This document shows, in pieces, positions 45,093-55,574 of a stretch of DNA of 64,000 nucleotides. A program made the translations under genes and the position numbers. How positions within the stretch are numbered: position 1 is the stretch's first letter; every line of letters starts with the position of its first letter. The notes under the pieces are model-generated. The model was not told where the DNA came from. It saw only the letters and a list, made by a program, of their open reading frames with translations, and ran no database searches. Source of the DNA: Adiantum capillus-veneris (Eukaryota > Streptophyta > Polypodiopsida > Polypodiales > Pteridaceae). Location of the stretch: assembly GCA_014529385.2 (NCBI GenBank), contig CM043952.1, forward strand, positions 68,577,370 to 68,641,369, read 5' to 3'.

Positions 45093-45541
45093 GATGCGGC
45101 TTCAGGGTTATAGCACTTTACGATCTAGAGGGGAAGCTAGTATGCAAGAGACGGTTCAAATTGGATGCTCATAGTAACAATGAGGTTGAATATGCTACTT
45201 TGGAAGCCTGATTACACATTTGTTTGAAGCATGGGATTAGAAGGTTGAGCATAAAAGGTGATGCCTTGTTAGTTCTGAAGCAATTGTTGGGTGTGTGGAA
45301 GAGCAAGAACACCTCATTGAAGGAAACATGTTTCAGAAATGAAGGCATGTTAAAAAAGTTCGAAGCACGGAGCATCAGACACATTGAACGTGCTCTAAAT
45401 GGAGAGGCACATGAAGCAGCTCAAAGCATGATTGGGGAGCTATTTGTGTTGAGGACCAATTTACCTCTTTATCATGGCCCGGAAAGTTTGGCTCAAGAAG
45501 AGGAGTTTTTGCTAACAAGAATCATTCCCAAGGACATTTAG
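45038..45541 (+). pseudogene. Second (archaeal-type) RNase H-like domain
   Basis: After the canonical RNase H, the text reads AHVMLFDGSYETS, a TAG at 45090, then in other frames KLVCKRRFKLDAHSNNEVEY, ATLEA, a TGA near 45208, LHICLKHGIRRLSIKGDALL and VLKQLLGVWKSKN. It ends RHIERALNGEAHEAAQSMIG. The FDGS, NNE(V)EY, GD and N..AH..A(Q) landmarks are those of the extra RNase H that Tat-group Gypsy elements carry. It is broken by at least two stops. Confidence 0.75.
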
Positions 45542-45562
45542 AAGTCTAAGAAGTATGGTTTT

Positions 45563-46700
45563 GTGCGTAGAGCATCCAAGTACAAATTTATTGGTGATGT
45601 CTTATACATTAAAGGGGATGATCTCATGTTGAGATGTGTACTTTGGCGGGAGAAGCTTTATAAAGTGTTGGAAGAGAATCATGAAGGTGCATGTGTCGGA
45701 TATTTTGCTCTAAAGATCACCTTGCATAAGATCTTGCAAGAGGGGTATGTATGGCCTAGTTTGCACAAGGATGTTCACCATTGGTGTAGGTCTTGAAATA
45801 GGTGTCAAGCATTTGGGAAGAGAATGTTGAAGCCAGAGCTACGAAAAACCATTATGGCATTTGATGTGTTTGAAAAGTGGGGGATTGATGCAATAGGCCC
45901 TTTACCTATCACAAGCAGGGGCAAAAGCTATATTTTGACTGCAGTGGACTATCTCTCTAGATGGGTAGAGGCTATAGCAATAAAACAAATCACTGCAAAG
46001 GATGTGGAAAAATTTGTGTATGATGAAACGTGTTGCAAGTTTGGGGTGCCACTAGAGCTACTTTCGGACAAGGGGCCAGGATTTAGAGCTAAACTATTAG
46101 ACTTTTTATGCGTGAAGATGAAGATTAGGCACCAGCATACAACTCCTATTTATCCAATGCAATGGCTTAAATGAAAGATTCAATGGTGAGTTGGTACAAA
46201 TTCTTTTGAGAGTGACAGAGCACCAAGGAAAGAATTGGTATTTGGGATTGCCTAGTGCATTATGGGCTTACCATACTTCGACAAAGACATGTATATGGTT
46301 TACTCCATTTCATTTGGTATATGGAAAGGAAGCACTATTGTCTGTGGAAGTAGAGTTGCCTGCAATCAAGATGTTAGAAAAGTTTCTTGGGCAGTCCAGT
46401 GATGCATTCAAAGAGAGGCTCTTACAATTACAAGAGGTTCAACTGGATAGAATGGACGCATTGGAACATTATGGACAAATGCAAGATAAGGCTTTATAAA
46501 AGATAAATGAAAAGGTGAAAAGTAAGGGTATCAAGAAACATGACTTGGTTTTGTGCTACAATAGTAAGCTGGAAAGACATTCCAAAAGAAGTTTCAAATT
46601 AAGTGGGAAGGACCTTTCAAGGTAGTTGAGTGTTTTCCGAATGGTACATATCAGCTGGCTAACCTGAATGGGATTCTACATAAGTCAAAGGTAAATGGAC
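45563..46700 (+). pseudogene. Integrase of the Gypsy element (broken)
   Basis: The zinc-binding region is NHEGACVGYFALKITLHKIL ... WPSLHKDVHHWCRS, a stop at 45794, then NRCQAFGK. The core has GIDAIGPLPITSRGKSY (first Asp, 45887-45889), YLSRWVEAIAI, and LLSDKGPGF (second Asp, 46067-46069; Lys replaces the usual Arg). A frameshift near 46160 leads into LNERFNGELVQ (catalytic Glu, 46173-46175) and PSALWAYHTSTKT, FHLVYGKEALLSVEVELPAI. The C-terminal part is shifted again after 46499. The D, D, E residues are present but the frame is not continuous. Confidence 0.85.
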
Positions 46701-46870
46701 TGCATCTTAAATTATATCATGCTAGGTTAATGATGGTGGAGCAAGATGAGTTGTCTACAGAACAAGTAATGTATGTGAGGGATGAGGAGACCTGTGACGC
46801 GATGAGTCTCTATCTCTTTTGGTTGCTGCTGATCATGAATGATCTAGCAGGCTAGGGGATGGGCAAATTA

Positions 46871-47939
46871 TGTTAGGAGTTTTTTTGGAACAAGTGATTG
46901 TGCATATGTACATACATATGCATGGTGCATCAAATAAAGGATTGCCCATTTTCCAAAGCCAGCTGGTTACGTGGGGCCCACATGTGTACAGGTAGGACAG
47001 TGTGTACATAGCACATTGATTTTCATCATCATCAGTATCAATGTGTTTTTTCTATAATAATAAGGAGTTTGTAGAGCATAAAACTTCTCAAGGAAGCTAT
47101 CATCGGGCCGACGACATGAGGTAAGGAGATGCGTCAAGTGGCATCCAGTGGCGTCAGGAGGTCGAAAGGGATCAAGACTTGCACGTGGATAAGTATAGAC
47201 ACAACGTGGGTGTTTTCTTGTGATCAATTATGCAAAGGTCATCATGAGAGCTATATTTGGGGGCCACTTCACGTGATTGCGGGATGCATTATTGAAAAAA
47301 TTTGAGTGTCAAGTGTGCAGATGGATGTAGAAGGGTGACATAAATGCACTACATGGCCATTTTTTGGCATGTTCGGGGTCCATTTGAGATCAATCAAAAG
47401 GCCAAAGATGATCAAGGGATAAAGTGAAGTGTGGACACTGAAAAACTTGAGAAAAAACCAGAAAAACGTGGAGAGAAGAGGAGGAACAGTTGCAACTCAA
47501 TTTTTGTTGTTTTTGGAGCCTGTTTTGGCGATAAACTGCTCATCCAAGGTCGGATTTGAGCACTTTGATATTGTAGACTGGGGATTTTGGCCATTCCGGA
47601 TGTAACTGCGCTATCCATTTTGCCAAATTCCTCACTGTTTTTTTTCTGTTTTGGCTGTGTAAGTTTCTCATGTGAGCGAAGCCTTTGCTAAAATTTGTAA
47701 TTGTATCTGGCATATTTCATCCATATTGTGTGAGCTATTTGTCCCATTGGTGTTGGTCCAAGCTCAATTGTATCTAAACATCATAAATATTCCTCTTTTG
47801 AGCTGATCTTTTTGGGGATGTGTGTGTGTGTGTGTGTGTCTTTGTGTTGAGTGGGCAAATGGATAGTCTCTCTCCTCTCCCTCCATCGGTGTGCTCCCTA
47901 TCTCGGCCAGGTGGGTTGTGTAAGCCGAGTGGTGCCCCA

Positions 47940-47996
<57 letters not shown>

Positions 47997-48135
47997 ATTT
48001 TAAGAGTGCGTATTGGGTGATTATAGAAGCATTTTAAGCCGAGTGATGCCCCATAGTGTGTGTGTGTGTGTGTGTATCATTTTAAGAGTGCGTATTGGGT
48101 GATTATAGAGGCATTTTAAGCCGAGTGATGCCCCA

Positions 48136-48179
<44 letters not shown>

Positions 48180-48244
48180 CCATTTTAAGAGTGCGTATTG
48201 CGTGATTATAGAGGCATTGTTTGTGTTTCCATCCCTCTCACATT
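46871..48244 (+). repeat. 3' LTR of the Gypsy element (~1,374 bp)
   Basis: Begins TGTTAGGAGTTTTTTTGGAAC and ends CCATCCCTCTCACATT. It is about 200 bp longer than the 5' LTR because the GT-tract unit is present three times (47926-48230). Confidence 0.9.
47926..48230 (+). repeat. Triplicated GT-microsatellite unit in the 3' LTR
   Basis: Three tandem units each contain GCCGAGT(G)ATGCCCCATAG, a GT tract, CATTTTAAGAGTGCGTATTG and GTGATTATAGA(A/G)GCATT. GT tracts lie at about 47941-47994, 48056-48075 and 48137-48174. The 5' LTR has only one unit. Confidence 0.9.
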
Positions 48245-48245
48245 G

Positions 48246-49593
48246 TTATTGGTTGAATCTTACTTGTAAGGGATCCATTTCAACGGCAACAACATTTCAT
48301 CCTTTCTTCAAAGCACTCATTGTAGTTGTCCCTATATCAACAAATATACAAAACTTGACACACCTTTATCAAAACAAATATCATCAATATATGAATGTTA
48401 AAATTGAATAGTACATGTTCCTGCAAAAAGATCTAAGATTCATTCTCCTTTCATTGCGAGAAGATCAATAAAATCAATCCTCAACAGTTATGGCTTTTGA
48501 TACCGATTCATGATGTCACTTAGAATCACCAGAAAGATCTCGAAGTTTTTTGCACACCCCTGGTCTATCAAAAATATTTGTGCGAGCTGCCTCTACAACT
48601 AAGACCAGAGGGAGAAAAAAATACCACAGTAGCAAACTCTGCAAAGGATAACCTATCCAATTGGTAGCCTTTTATGTTAGGTTTTGTCTTGTCAAAAAGA
48701 CAAAACTACATCATCATCTTGAAAAAAAAAAAGAATACTAAAAAAATTATGAACCATCTGACTTACCAAATGCATAATTGATGGGCCATGGAGTTATGTG
48801 CAAACTCAAAAAAGTTTAGTTTCACTTACTCGTTTCCTAGTAAGCATGGCATCCTTGAATTCGTCTTGTCAAGAAGTTGGATATACTTCTTCTATCGTGA
48901 AATCCTTGCATGCAAGTTTGAAATCATATTTCTTCTCTTTATCGTTCACAAATTGTTTTTCTTTCCCTTCTACAAGGCAATATACAATGTCTTGCAAGGT
49001 ATTTTCTCTGATATCAATAAGATGACCTACCACTTTGAAAACACTTTCCTCATTGATGGGACCTTTATTGTCAACGACACAAAGAAATGGAGTAAGAGGT
49101 TCAACAATAGTTTGATTCTGCCGAAAAACACCTACTCAAATTGACCAAGCATGACCTTCATGCTTCTTTGTCGTGCATGCTCCCAAAGGACTTGAACATC
49201 ATGAGTTGATGACTTTTTTTGTTTTTGACAGATAGTAAGCATACCTCTAGGGGGAACAATGGCTCTGTCTAAAGGTATCATCGATAAAGTCTCATCAATA
49301 CCTTGAGCTTGTTCTGGAAGCTGATGAGCTAACAATTGTCGTGAAGAAGCACCACTTCCAAAAGTGGGAGGAGGTGGAAGAAGCTGTCTTCTAGAATCTT
49401 CTCCGACAATTGGCACACATACTCTAGGTGCTTGAAAGTGAGGGCTGATGGGAGCAGGTTTACTACGTGAAGGAGTGAGTGAACCTGTACGATCTAAACC
49501 AGTTGGAGCAGATGGAGATTGATTAGAAAGAGTAGATTGTTGTCCTCTTCTTTGTTTCTTGGAAACACGAGCATCACCAGAAGGAGAAGCCAT
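48246..49593 (-). pseudogene. Unrecognised broken gene, N-terminal and middle parts
   Basis: On the minus strand ATG 49593-49591 opens MASPSGDARVSKKQRRGQQS, a low-complexity Pro/Ser-rich segment, then IDETLSMIPLDRAIVPPRGM and HDVQVLWEHARQRSMKVMLG, to a stop at 49132. A one-base shift reopens it as VGVFRQNQTIVEPLTPFLCV, VDNKGPINEESVFKVVGHLI, ENTLQDIVYCLVEGKEKQFV and KYDFKLACKDFTIEEVYPTS, a stop, then DEFKDAML to about 48826. Further left, VEAARTNIFDRPGVCKKLRD (about 48600-48540) and VKFCIFVDIGTTTMSALKK then DEMLLPLKWIPY look like later exons, the last followed by a GTAAGA donor. I recognise no domain. It may be a host gene or a DNA-transposon protein. Confidence 0.45.
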
Positions 49594-49599
49594 TACAAA

Positions 49600-50650
49600 G
49601 AAGAAGCTGCAAACATCGACAAAAGAACTATAAATTCTTGTAATCAAGCAAACAAAATTCAAAATACTTACTTAAAAACAACAAGAATCATATTAAATTT
49701 ACAAAAATTAAACAAAGAAGATAAAAAAATCTCTCATATTTCAATGTTTTCTTAAGAAGAAAATTAAGAATTTATGTCTAGTTAGACAAAAAAAAACCAA
49801 AGCATGTCTTTATGTCTTTATTTATGGCACAATAGATCTCTTATATGATGCTAACAAAATGATACCAAAATCAAGTGCATCATGCTAATCCCATCTCCTT
49901 TGCTCTAGTGTCCCAACAACAACAATACTCACACTATCTCTTTCCGGAGTGGCTAGAGCAACACTCGACACTTGAATTTCCAAACCAACCACATAATCTC
50001 ACATTTTCTTGCAACAAGTGCTTGTTTAACAAAGAAAGACCAAAGAGAGTAGTTGATACTATCCAACCTACCCTCATTTGGAAGTACATCAAGAATACAG
50101 GAAGCATTGTTTCTTTGTTGATGTGTCCTTATGCATATAACAACAAATCCGCACCATGTGTACAAAGATCTACACAACCAACGGTAATTTTTTTGCACAA
50201 TATTGCCAAAACATAGCTCTCTTTGTACGCACAATCCATCACACTTATGTACTTTTACCTCCACATTAATACATGTTTTCTGTAAGATAAGATTTTTTGT
50301 ATGGCTGAAAACTATCTTCTATTGTGATGCCCAAAACAAAATTCTGAGGGCTTCAAAAAGGGGGTAAAACCTCAAGACACCTACTTGAAAAATCTCTCAT
50401 AATGCTGAATATGCAAATCCAAGCTCCGAAATCAAAAACTGCCTGTAAATTCCACGCGCGCGCGTACACAAACGCAAAAACAATTTGCATACAGCCATGC
50501 AAAGTAGAAACATGAAGACAAAGAAAACTCACACAAAGAACAAGGAGATGGACAACATGAAGATAGAGATGAAAATAAAAAAAGACATACCTAGATACGA
50601 CCTTTGGAGAGAGCAAACCCTTCTCATTGTGTTTTGGATTAGAAGAGCAT
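49600..50650. other. No gene recognised
   Basis: A plus-strand frame at 49875-50216 includes CNKCLFNKERPKRVVDTIQP, which might be an exon of an unknown gene, but there is no supporting context. The rest is AT-rich. Confidence 0.35.
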
Positions 50651-50654
50651 AACC

Positions 50655-51400
50655 AAGCTGTATTCTAGAATACACTTATTCTACAAAGTTGCACTTAGGA
50701 ATACACCTATGCTACAAAGTTGTATTTAGGAATACACCTATGCTACAAACTTGTATTCCAGAATACACATGTGCTACAAACTTGTATTCCTGAATACACC
50801 TACGTTGCAAACTTGTATTCCAAAATACACTTGCATTGTACGTTTGTATTCTAGAATACAAGATTGTTGCAATCTTGTGTTCTAGAATAGAAAAGTGCTA
50901 AAACTTGTATTCTAGAATACAAGATTGAAGTACTCTTGTTTTCTAGAATGAAAAGAAATTGAATCCTAGAATAATTATACAAATAAATGAACAAAAAACT
51001 TAACACTCACATATTCTAGAATACAACTGTATTGTAAATTGTATTTTGGAAAAGAAATTTAGTGCAAGTTTTTATTCAGGGATACAAGAAGCTTGCACAC
51101 ATGTATTCTAGAATGCAAGGAGCTTGCACACAAAGTTGTATTCAAGAATACAAGGAGCTTGCACACATGTATTCTTGCATACACTTGTGTTGCAAATTTG
51201 TTTTCCAAACAAAAAATTGACACACAGGTCGTCAGTTTGTTTTTCAAAATCAAATGAGTTGTATTTAAACAAATAAAAATTTCATTTTTTAGAATACACT
51301 AAATAAATATGCCGTGAAAATTGCTTCAAAAAAAAATTCATTGTTTTTTTTGTCAAACGACACTTTCAAAAAACAAATTTGTATTCCAGTATACAAGTTA
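50655..51400. repeat. Array of ~31-bp units built on the palindrome TTGTATTC..GAATACAA
   Basis: From 50660 to 50950 about ten units with centres 26-33 bp apart carry TTGTATTC-N2-GAATACA(C/A) with variants. A perfect 20-bp palindrome, CTTGTATTCTAGAATACAAG, is at 50904-50923. More dispersed and decayed copies continue at 51010-51400 (for example 51102, 51135, 51167, 51379), several joined by GGAGCTTGCACACA. Confidence 0.8.
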
Positions 51401-51953
51401 ATGATATGTCAGTATAAAAAACTAAAGATTAATTCTTTATTGTACTAGATTTAACAATTTGGTTGAAATTTTCTATTTGAAATGGTCTAAAACATTCCAA
51501 ATAAATAAAAGGCTCTAAAAATCATAGAACTTATACTTTAAAATTTTTTGAGACAATATTGAACCATTTTACGGGTTTAAAAAATTATAAGCAAATTGTG
51601 CAACAATGAAAAGCTAATATATCAAAACATAAGCAAACATAAGTTTGTTTTTTGTATAAGCAAATTGTGCAACAATAAAAAGCTAATATATCAAAACATG
51701 AAATTAAAAATCATGCCTAAAAATAAACAATGGAGCAAAAAGTGTTGTTTTGCAAAAACGTGCTCTAGAGATCAACTACACAAAACTCTAAGGAAGAGTG
51801 ACTCAAACTGAGACTTTGAGATCCTTTTTAAGGTATAAATAATTTTTTATTTTTTATTTTTTTCTATTTTTCTTTTTAAAAAAAACTACATTTAAATAGG
51901 GTAAGAAGTGCTCAGACTCATTCTAACAAGAGCCAAAGCTAAAGATTTCCTTT
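51401..51953. other. AT-rich, no gene recognised
   Basis: A 44-bp duplication (TATAAGCAAATTGTGCAACAAT with AAAAGCTAATATATCAAAAC) at about 51587-51631 and 51654-51699 is the only structure seen. Confidence 0.5.
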
Positions 51954-52780
51954 GTGGAATCATTTTTTTATCATTTTCAATTTGTTACCTCAAACATGTC
52001 ATTTTCAAGCACTTCTGAATCTTTTCACTTACCTTCTTCCTTAATTACACCACCAACGGAGAATAATAGTTCTAGTGGTGAAGAGGCAATTAGCCAAAGG
52101 TTTCAAGAAACGTTGGACATGGAGTTGGATAGCGCTTTTGGTTCTTAAGGAAATGCTGAAAGTGCTGACAATTCAAACGCTACTCTGAGCGGAACAAAAA
52201 GATTACTCAAAGGAGCAGCTGTGAAAATAAACTTGTCGAGAGTATTGTTGTGCAAAGAATTGTTTAAGAAGTTTAGGCTTCAACAAAATCAAGCAAGAAA
52301 GAGAGATATTATTTGGGATGAAGCAATCTAACCAAAATAGTTTCTTACCTACATCAATTGGGATAACGAATGAACACACAAGATATACAGTTTTGGATGA
52401 AATTGTATGTAGAAGATGTTTTGCACGTTTAAGATCTAGAGAGGAGGTTATGCAGTGCTCATACACAATATGTGATACTCTAGAGTTGTCATATTTAAAG
52501 AATTGGTTGGATGTATTTGTGGGTTAAAATGGTAAAAATCTTCCGAACTGTAAGTTTACACACTTACCGGATAACTTTACAAAGATAGAAGTTTACAATC
52601 TTTATGTTGAAACTCTCAAGGAATGGAACATGCCAATTCTTTCTCTTTGCTCATTCCTAAGAGTTTGGAGAAAACACTTCTCCCATGTAAACATTCTAAA
52701 AAGAACAAGAATGGGTGTTTGTCAAATTTGTGTTGAATTAAAAGCAAAGCAAAACACAGCCAAAACATCAGAACAAAAAG

Positions 52781-52865
52781 GTAAGCTTAATGTGGATTTT
52801 GAAGTTCAAATATAATTTTTTGGATCATTCTATTCAATAACTAATACTGTTCTTTTGTTTTGAAG
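52781..52865 (+). other. Spliceosomal intron (85 bp, phase 1) in the transposase-like gene
   Basis: Donor AAAAG|GTAAGC and acceptor TTTTGTTTTGAAG|CTCC are both consensus. Removing it joins EQK to the frame APIQLALKIHREQQ and restores the family order. Confidence 0.7.
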
Positions 52866-53161
52866 CTCCTATTCAACTTGCACTCAAAATCCACCGAGAA
52901 CAACAAAGCACAGAGAAACAAAAGCTAGCAAAGCATAGAAAAAAGTGTCTAGAGCACAAAGATCAATACTTGGGATTGGTCATTGATGGGATGGATCAGA
53001 AGAAGACTTTACTACCTCATTTTTTACATGTTCCAAAAAATCTTAAAGAAGAAAATTTTGTACAGTTACATGTGGTTGGAGCACTTATCTTCAATGGTGT
53101 CATGACATCCAAAGTTTGGGGAATGTCAATGAGTTGACTGCGGGTGTCATGCTTACTGTGT

Positions 53162-53222
53162 TAGCATCAGATGATGAGAGTGGATGTCCATTAGCATCAG
53201 ATGATGAGAGTGGATGTCCATT
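53162..53222 (+). repeat. In-frame 30-bp tandem duplication (LASDDESGCP twice)
   Basis: TTAGCATCAGATGATGAGAG and TGGATGTCCA occur twice head to tail without a single difference, adding ten residues ahead of FWIAKV. Confidence 0.95.
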
Positions 53223-53505
53223 TTGGATAGCCAAAGTCATCAAGATCTATGAACAAAATCAATGTATTCATTGGATTGATGTTCATTGGTACAAAGCGGT
53301 TGGAGAAGAAGCAATTACCAGTAGGTACTATCTTGAAGTGATCAAGGTGAATAAAAAGAATAAAAAGGAAAGCAGCAAACGACGTATCGATAATCTAAAT
53401 TTGGAGGATGTGGAAATTCTTGTTTATGGTTTCACCTTAAAGGAGTGTGGTCATCTTCGTCAACAAACCATAAAAATTCTGATGGAAAAAGTTCAAGGAT
53501 TGTAA

Positions 53506-53911
53506 TTGAAAGCTTTGAGTGTTTAATTGTAAGCTTTCAAGGATGTAATTGTTTTTCTAGTGGAATGTTGTGTAAATTTTTTAGAACTATTTGCACCTTT
53601 TTTGTCTCAAAAATTTTTCTTTATTGACTTTAGTACAAAAAATTGGAGTTTTTTTGGTAGTGTTCACTGTCATTTTTTTTAAGTAGCTTCAAAAATTGAT
53701 GTTTTTTTTAGTTTTTTGACAACTTTTGGTCAAATTAAAGGTGAGGTGTAGTTTTTGCGACTAAGGTGTACTTTTTTATGACCAAGTGTTAAAAGACCAT
53801 TGGTGAGTTTACTTCCAAAACCATTCGCACCATGTCCTTCCTATGCTTTTCAAATAAAATAAAATATTTGAGAAAATGTCACTTGAAAATTAAAACACTT
53901 CGATTAACTTG
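53506..53911. other. No gene recognised
   Basis: AT-rich sequence downstream of the transposase-like gene, no terminal inverted repeat found by eye. Confidence 0.4.
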
Positions 53912-53916
53912 CCTTC

Positions 53917-54135
53917 TATTGAGCTCGCAAACAGAAGCTAATAGCCTATTGTGTCACGTATATACATAGCTATGGAGATAGAAGTGTACAAAGAAGAGAG
54001 GGAGAGATGGATAAGATAACGCACACAGTTGGAGCACAAATGGAAAGAGAGATATTAAATTAGTTTTTGTGCTTTATAAAGGCTCTTACATGCTTTTCAC
54101 ACCTCATGACAGCCCAAGTTGGGTTGATCCCAACA
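53917..54135 (-). repeat. 3' LTR of the DnaJ-carrying element
   Basis: Minus strand starts TGTTGGGATCAACCCAACTT and ends GAGCTCAATA. A TATA-like TATAAAG (minus CTTTATAAAGCAC) is near 54074. It matches 55575-55792 over its whole length with many substitutions. Confidence 0.85.
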
Positions 54136-54146
54136 ATCGCCCACTT

Positions 54147-54949
54147 CAGCCAAACATGGCATAATCATCATCATCATCATACACCCCCTTGAGCTAAAGT
54201 CTTCATTCTCATGACACAACGAGCTTTGGTATACTTGCAAACCGTGAGTTTTAGGTTTTTTCACAACTTGGTGCCACTATGGAGCTACCATCATGTGGGG
54301 GTTTTGGTTTCCTCCCAAACCTCGGGTTTAGGTTTACCCGTTAACCTCATGAGAGTTGATCACAAAACAAGGTTGGGCTTTCATAATTCATAGGGAATGT
54401 CTTACCATTGGCATCATCTTCATTATTGAGGCAGTGTCTACTCCCTTTACAAATTCAATATCATAAAAATTGGAAAGGCGAATGTGGGCTTTGTGCCAAA
54501 TAGCACATGGCATACACATTATGTGAATGTTTATCATCGAAAGACCCAAAGTGTGAACAACCGCTTAAAGTAAAAGGAAAAGGTATTTGAAATTAAAGAG
54601 ATCTTTGAAAAAAAATGAAAGCTATGATCAAATCTTGCACATGCATCATCTATGACGTCTTATGTTTGTGTGCCATTTCTCTATTCATCTGATGTTGTGG
54701 CAACTCTGACACCACATTTTATTACATCCCATGCATCTGCTTGCTCCTTAGCTTTTGTAGCTAGGTATGCACAAGCTCCATCGCTCACAAATGTCATAAG
54801 AAATCTCCAAATAATTGTAGGACAGGTCATTTTAGGCCAAACCGTATGAAATCTGGCTCATCATCTGCCTTCTCAACACTATTACATGTGCAGCCTAATG
54901 CTCCTTCTAAGATTTGGGAGTGCCATAGTAAGTAGACGTTTGAGGCCCT
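54147..54949 (-). other. Non-coding interior of the DnaJ-carrying element
   Basis: Contains an (ATC)n stretch at 54160-54180 and text near 54230-54330 with repeated TTTAGGTTT/GGGTTTAGG. No gag or pol similarity. Confidence 0.5.
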
Positions 54950-55470
54950 ACTTTGGCACTTCCAATCCATTGATGGTTTCTTCACACTCATCAAGGGCCA
55001 CTTGGCTCAATTTGGATGCTGGTTTGGATGGTAAAAAATGACCTTCAGGGACAGGCATTAGTCGGGAGAGAGGGCCCAGGCCTCCAAAAAGTCCACCTAA
55101 AAGTGGATGTAAAGGTTTCCCTTCATGATTGATACATTTTCTTTGACCTAGATTGATCACCTTCGTTGGGTTGGACTTTACAAGCAATTGTCATCCATCA
55201 AGGTGAGTCAATGCAAATTGAAACCCACACAAAGCCTCTCTCAGTGTAAGACTATCAACAAACAAATCATCTCCTTTCCTCTTGAACTTTGCATGGTCCT
55301 TCAATTGAAGCACAAAACTATATTATCTCCAGTTTCAATGTTAGGTGTCTCATCTGCTTCACCTCTAAAGACTATTTTTTGACCATGCTGCATTCTTTTC
55401 TCCACATGCACCTTCAGCACTTTCTTGCCTTGCACCACACTTTGATCCCTTTCCTTTGCATTTGGGACAC
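54950..55470 (-). pseudogene. Captured fragment of a type-A DnaJ/Hsp40 co-chaperone gene
   Basis: DnaJ proteins deliver clients to Hsp70 and stimulate its ATPase. On the minus strand the text runs CPKCKGKG (last CxxCxGxG zinc-finger repeat, about 55470), then QGKKVLKVHVEKRMQHGQKI, VFRGEADETPN, LKDHAKFKRKGDDLFVDSLT, LREALCGFQFALTHLDG, a TGA, QLLVKSNP, NLYIHF, ALSPD and finally KPASKLSQVALDECEET near 54970. This is the C-terminal substrate-binding half of a plant type-A DnaJ in the right order. The J domain, Gly/Phe region and the first zinc repeats are absent. Several frameshifts and stops make it non-functional. No intron-like gap interrupts about 170 codons, which suggests capture from a processed transcript (inference). 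Confidence 0.88.
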
Positions 55471-55560
55471 AATATATTTCTTAACAGTGAAAGTTTCTTC
55501 AAATTTCCATTGTAAACACCCTCCTTATTGAAAGTGGTCCTCTTTGTCACCGATTGTGGT

Positions 55561-55572
55561 GCTCTGATACCA
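55561..55572 (-). promoter_or_regulatory. Primer binding site, tRNA-iMet type
   Basis: The minus strand reads TGGTATCAGAGC here, a perfect match placed correctly next to the LTR. Confidence 0.9.
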
Positions 55573-55574
55573 CC

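Larger units (their letters stand above)
39302..48244 (+). mobile_element. Decayed Ty3/Gypsy element with dual RNase H (Tat-like), 8.9 kb
   Basis: Long LTRs (about 1.17 and 1.37 kb) flank an interior carrying a TTGGCGCC primer site, gag, zinc knuckle, protease, reverse transcriptase, a canonical RNase H region, a second RNase H-like domain and integrase, in the Ty3/Gypsy order. The second RNase H-like domain between RNase H and integrase is the hallmark of the plant Tat group (established knowledge). Multiple stops and frameshifts and loss of the second Asp in the reverse transcriptase motif show it is dead. No 5-bp target duplication is visible (ACACGT on the left, TTGTT or GTTAT on the right), so it may result from recombination between two copies or a flank deletion. 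Confidence 0.9.
51994..53505 (+). pseudogene. Internally deleted transposase-like gene (IDGMDQ family)
   Basis: A plus-strand spliced frame starts MSFSSTSESFHLPSSLITPP (ATG at about 51994). Later pieces are NSFLPTSIGITNEHTRYTVL, DEIVCRRCFARLRSREEV (about 52340-52445), HLPDNFTKIEVYNLYVETLK and MGVCQICVELKAKQN. After an intron come LALKIHREQQSTEKQKLAKH and LGLVIDGMDQKKTLLPHFLH. The layout (VCR.xF, C..C..L, then IDGMDQ-KT-LPHF) matches an uncharacterised, transposase-like family I recall from many eukaryotes, where the Asp of IDGMDQ would be the first acidic catalytic residue. At about 53112 the text jumps to a C-terminal FWIAKVIKIYEQ ... IDVHWYKA module, so the rest of the core is missing. Stops also occur near 52150 and 52330. 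Confidence 0.55.
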
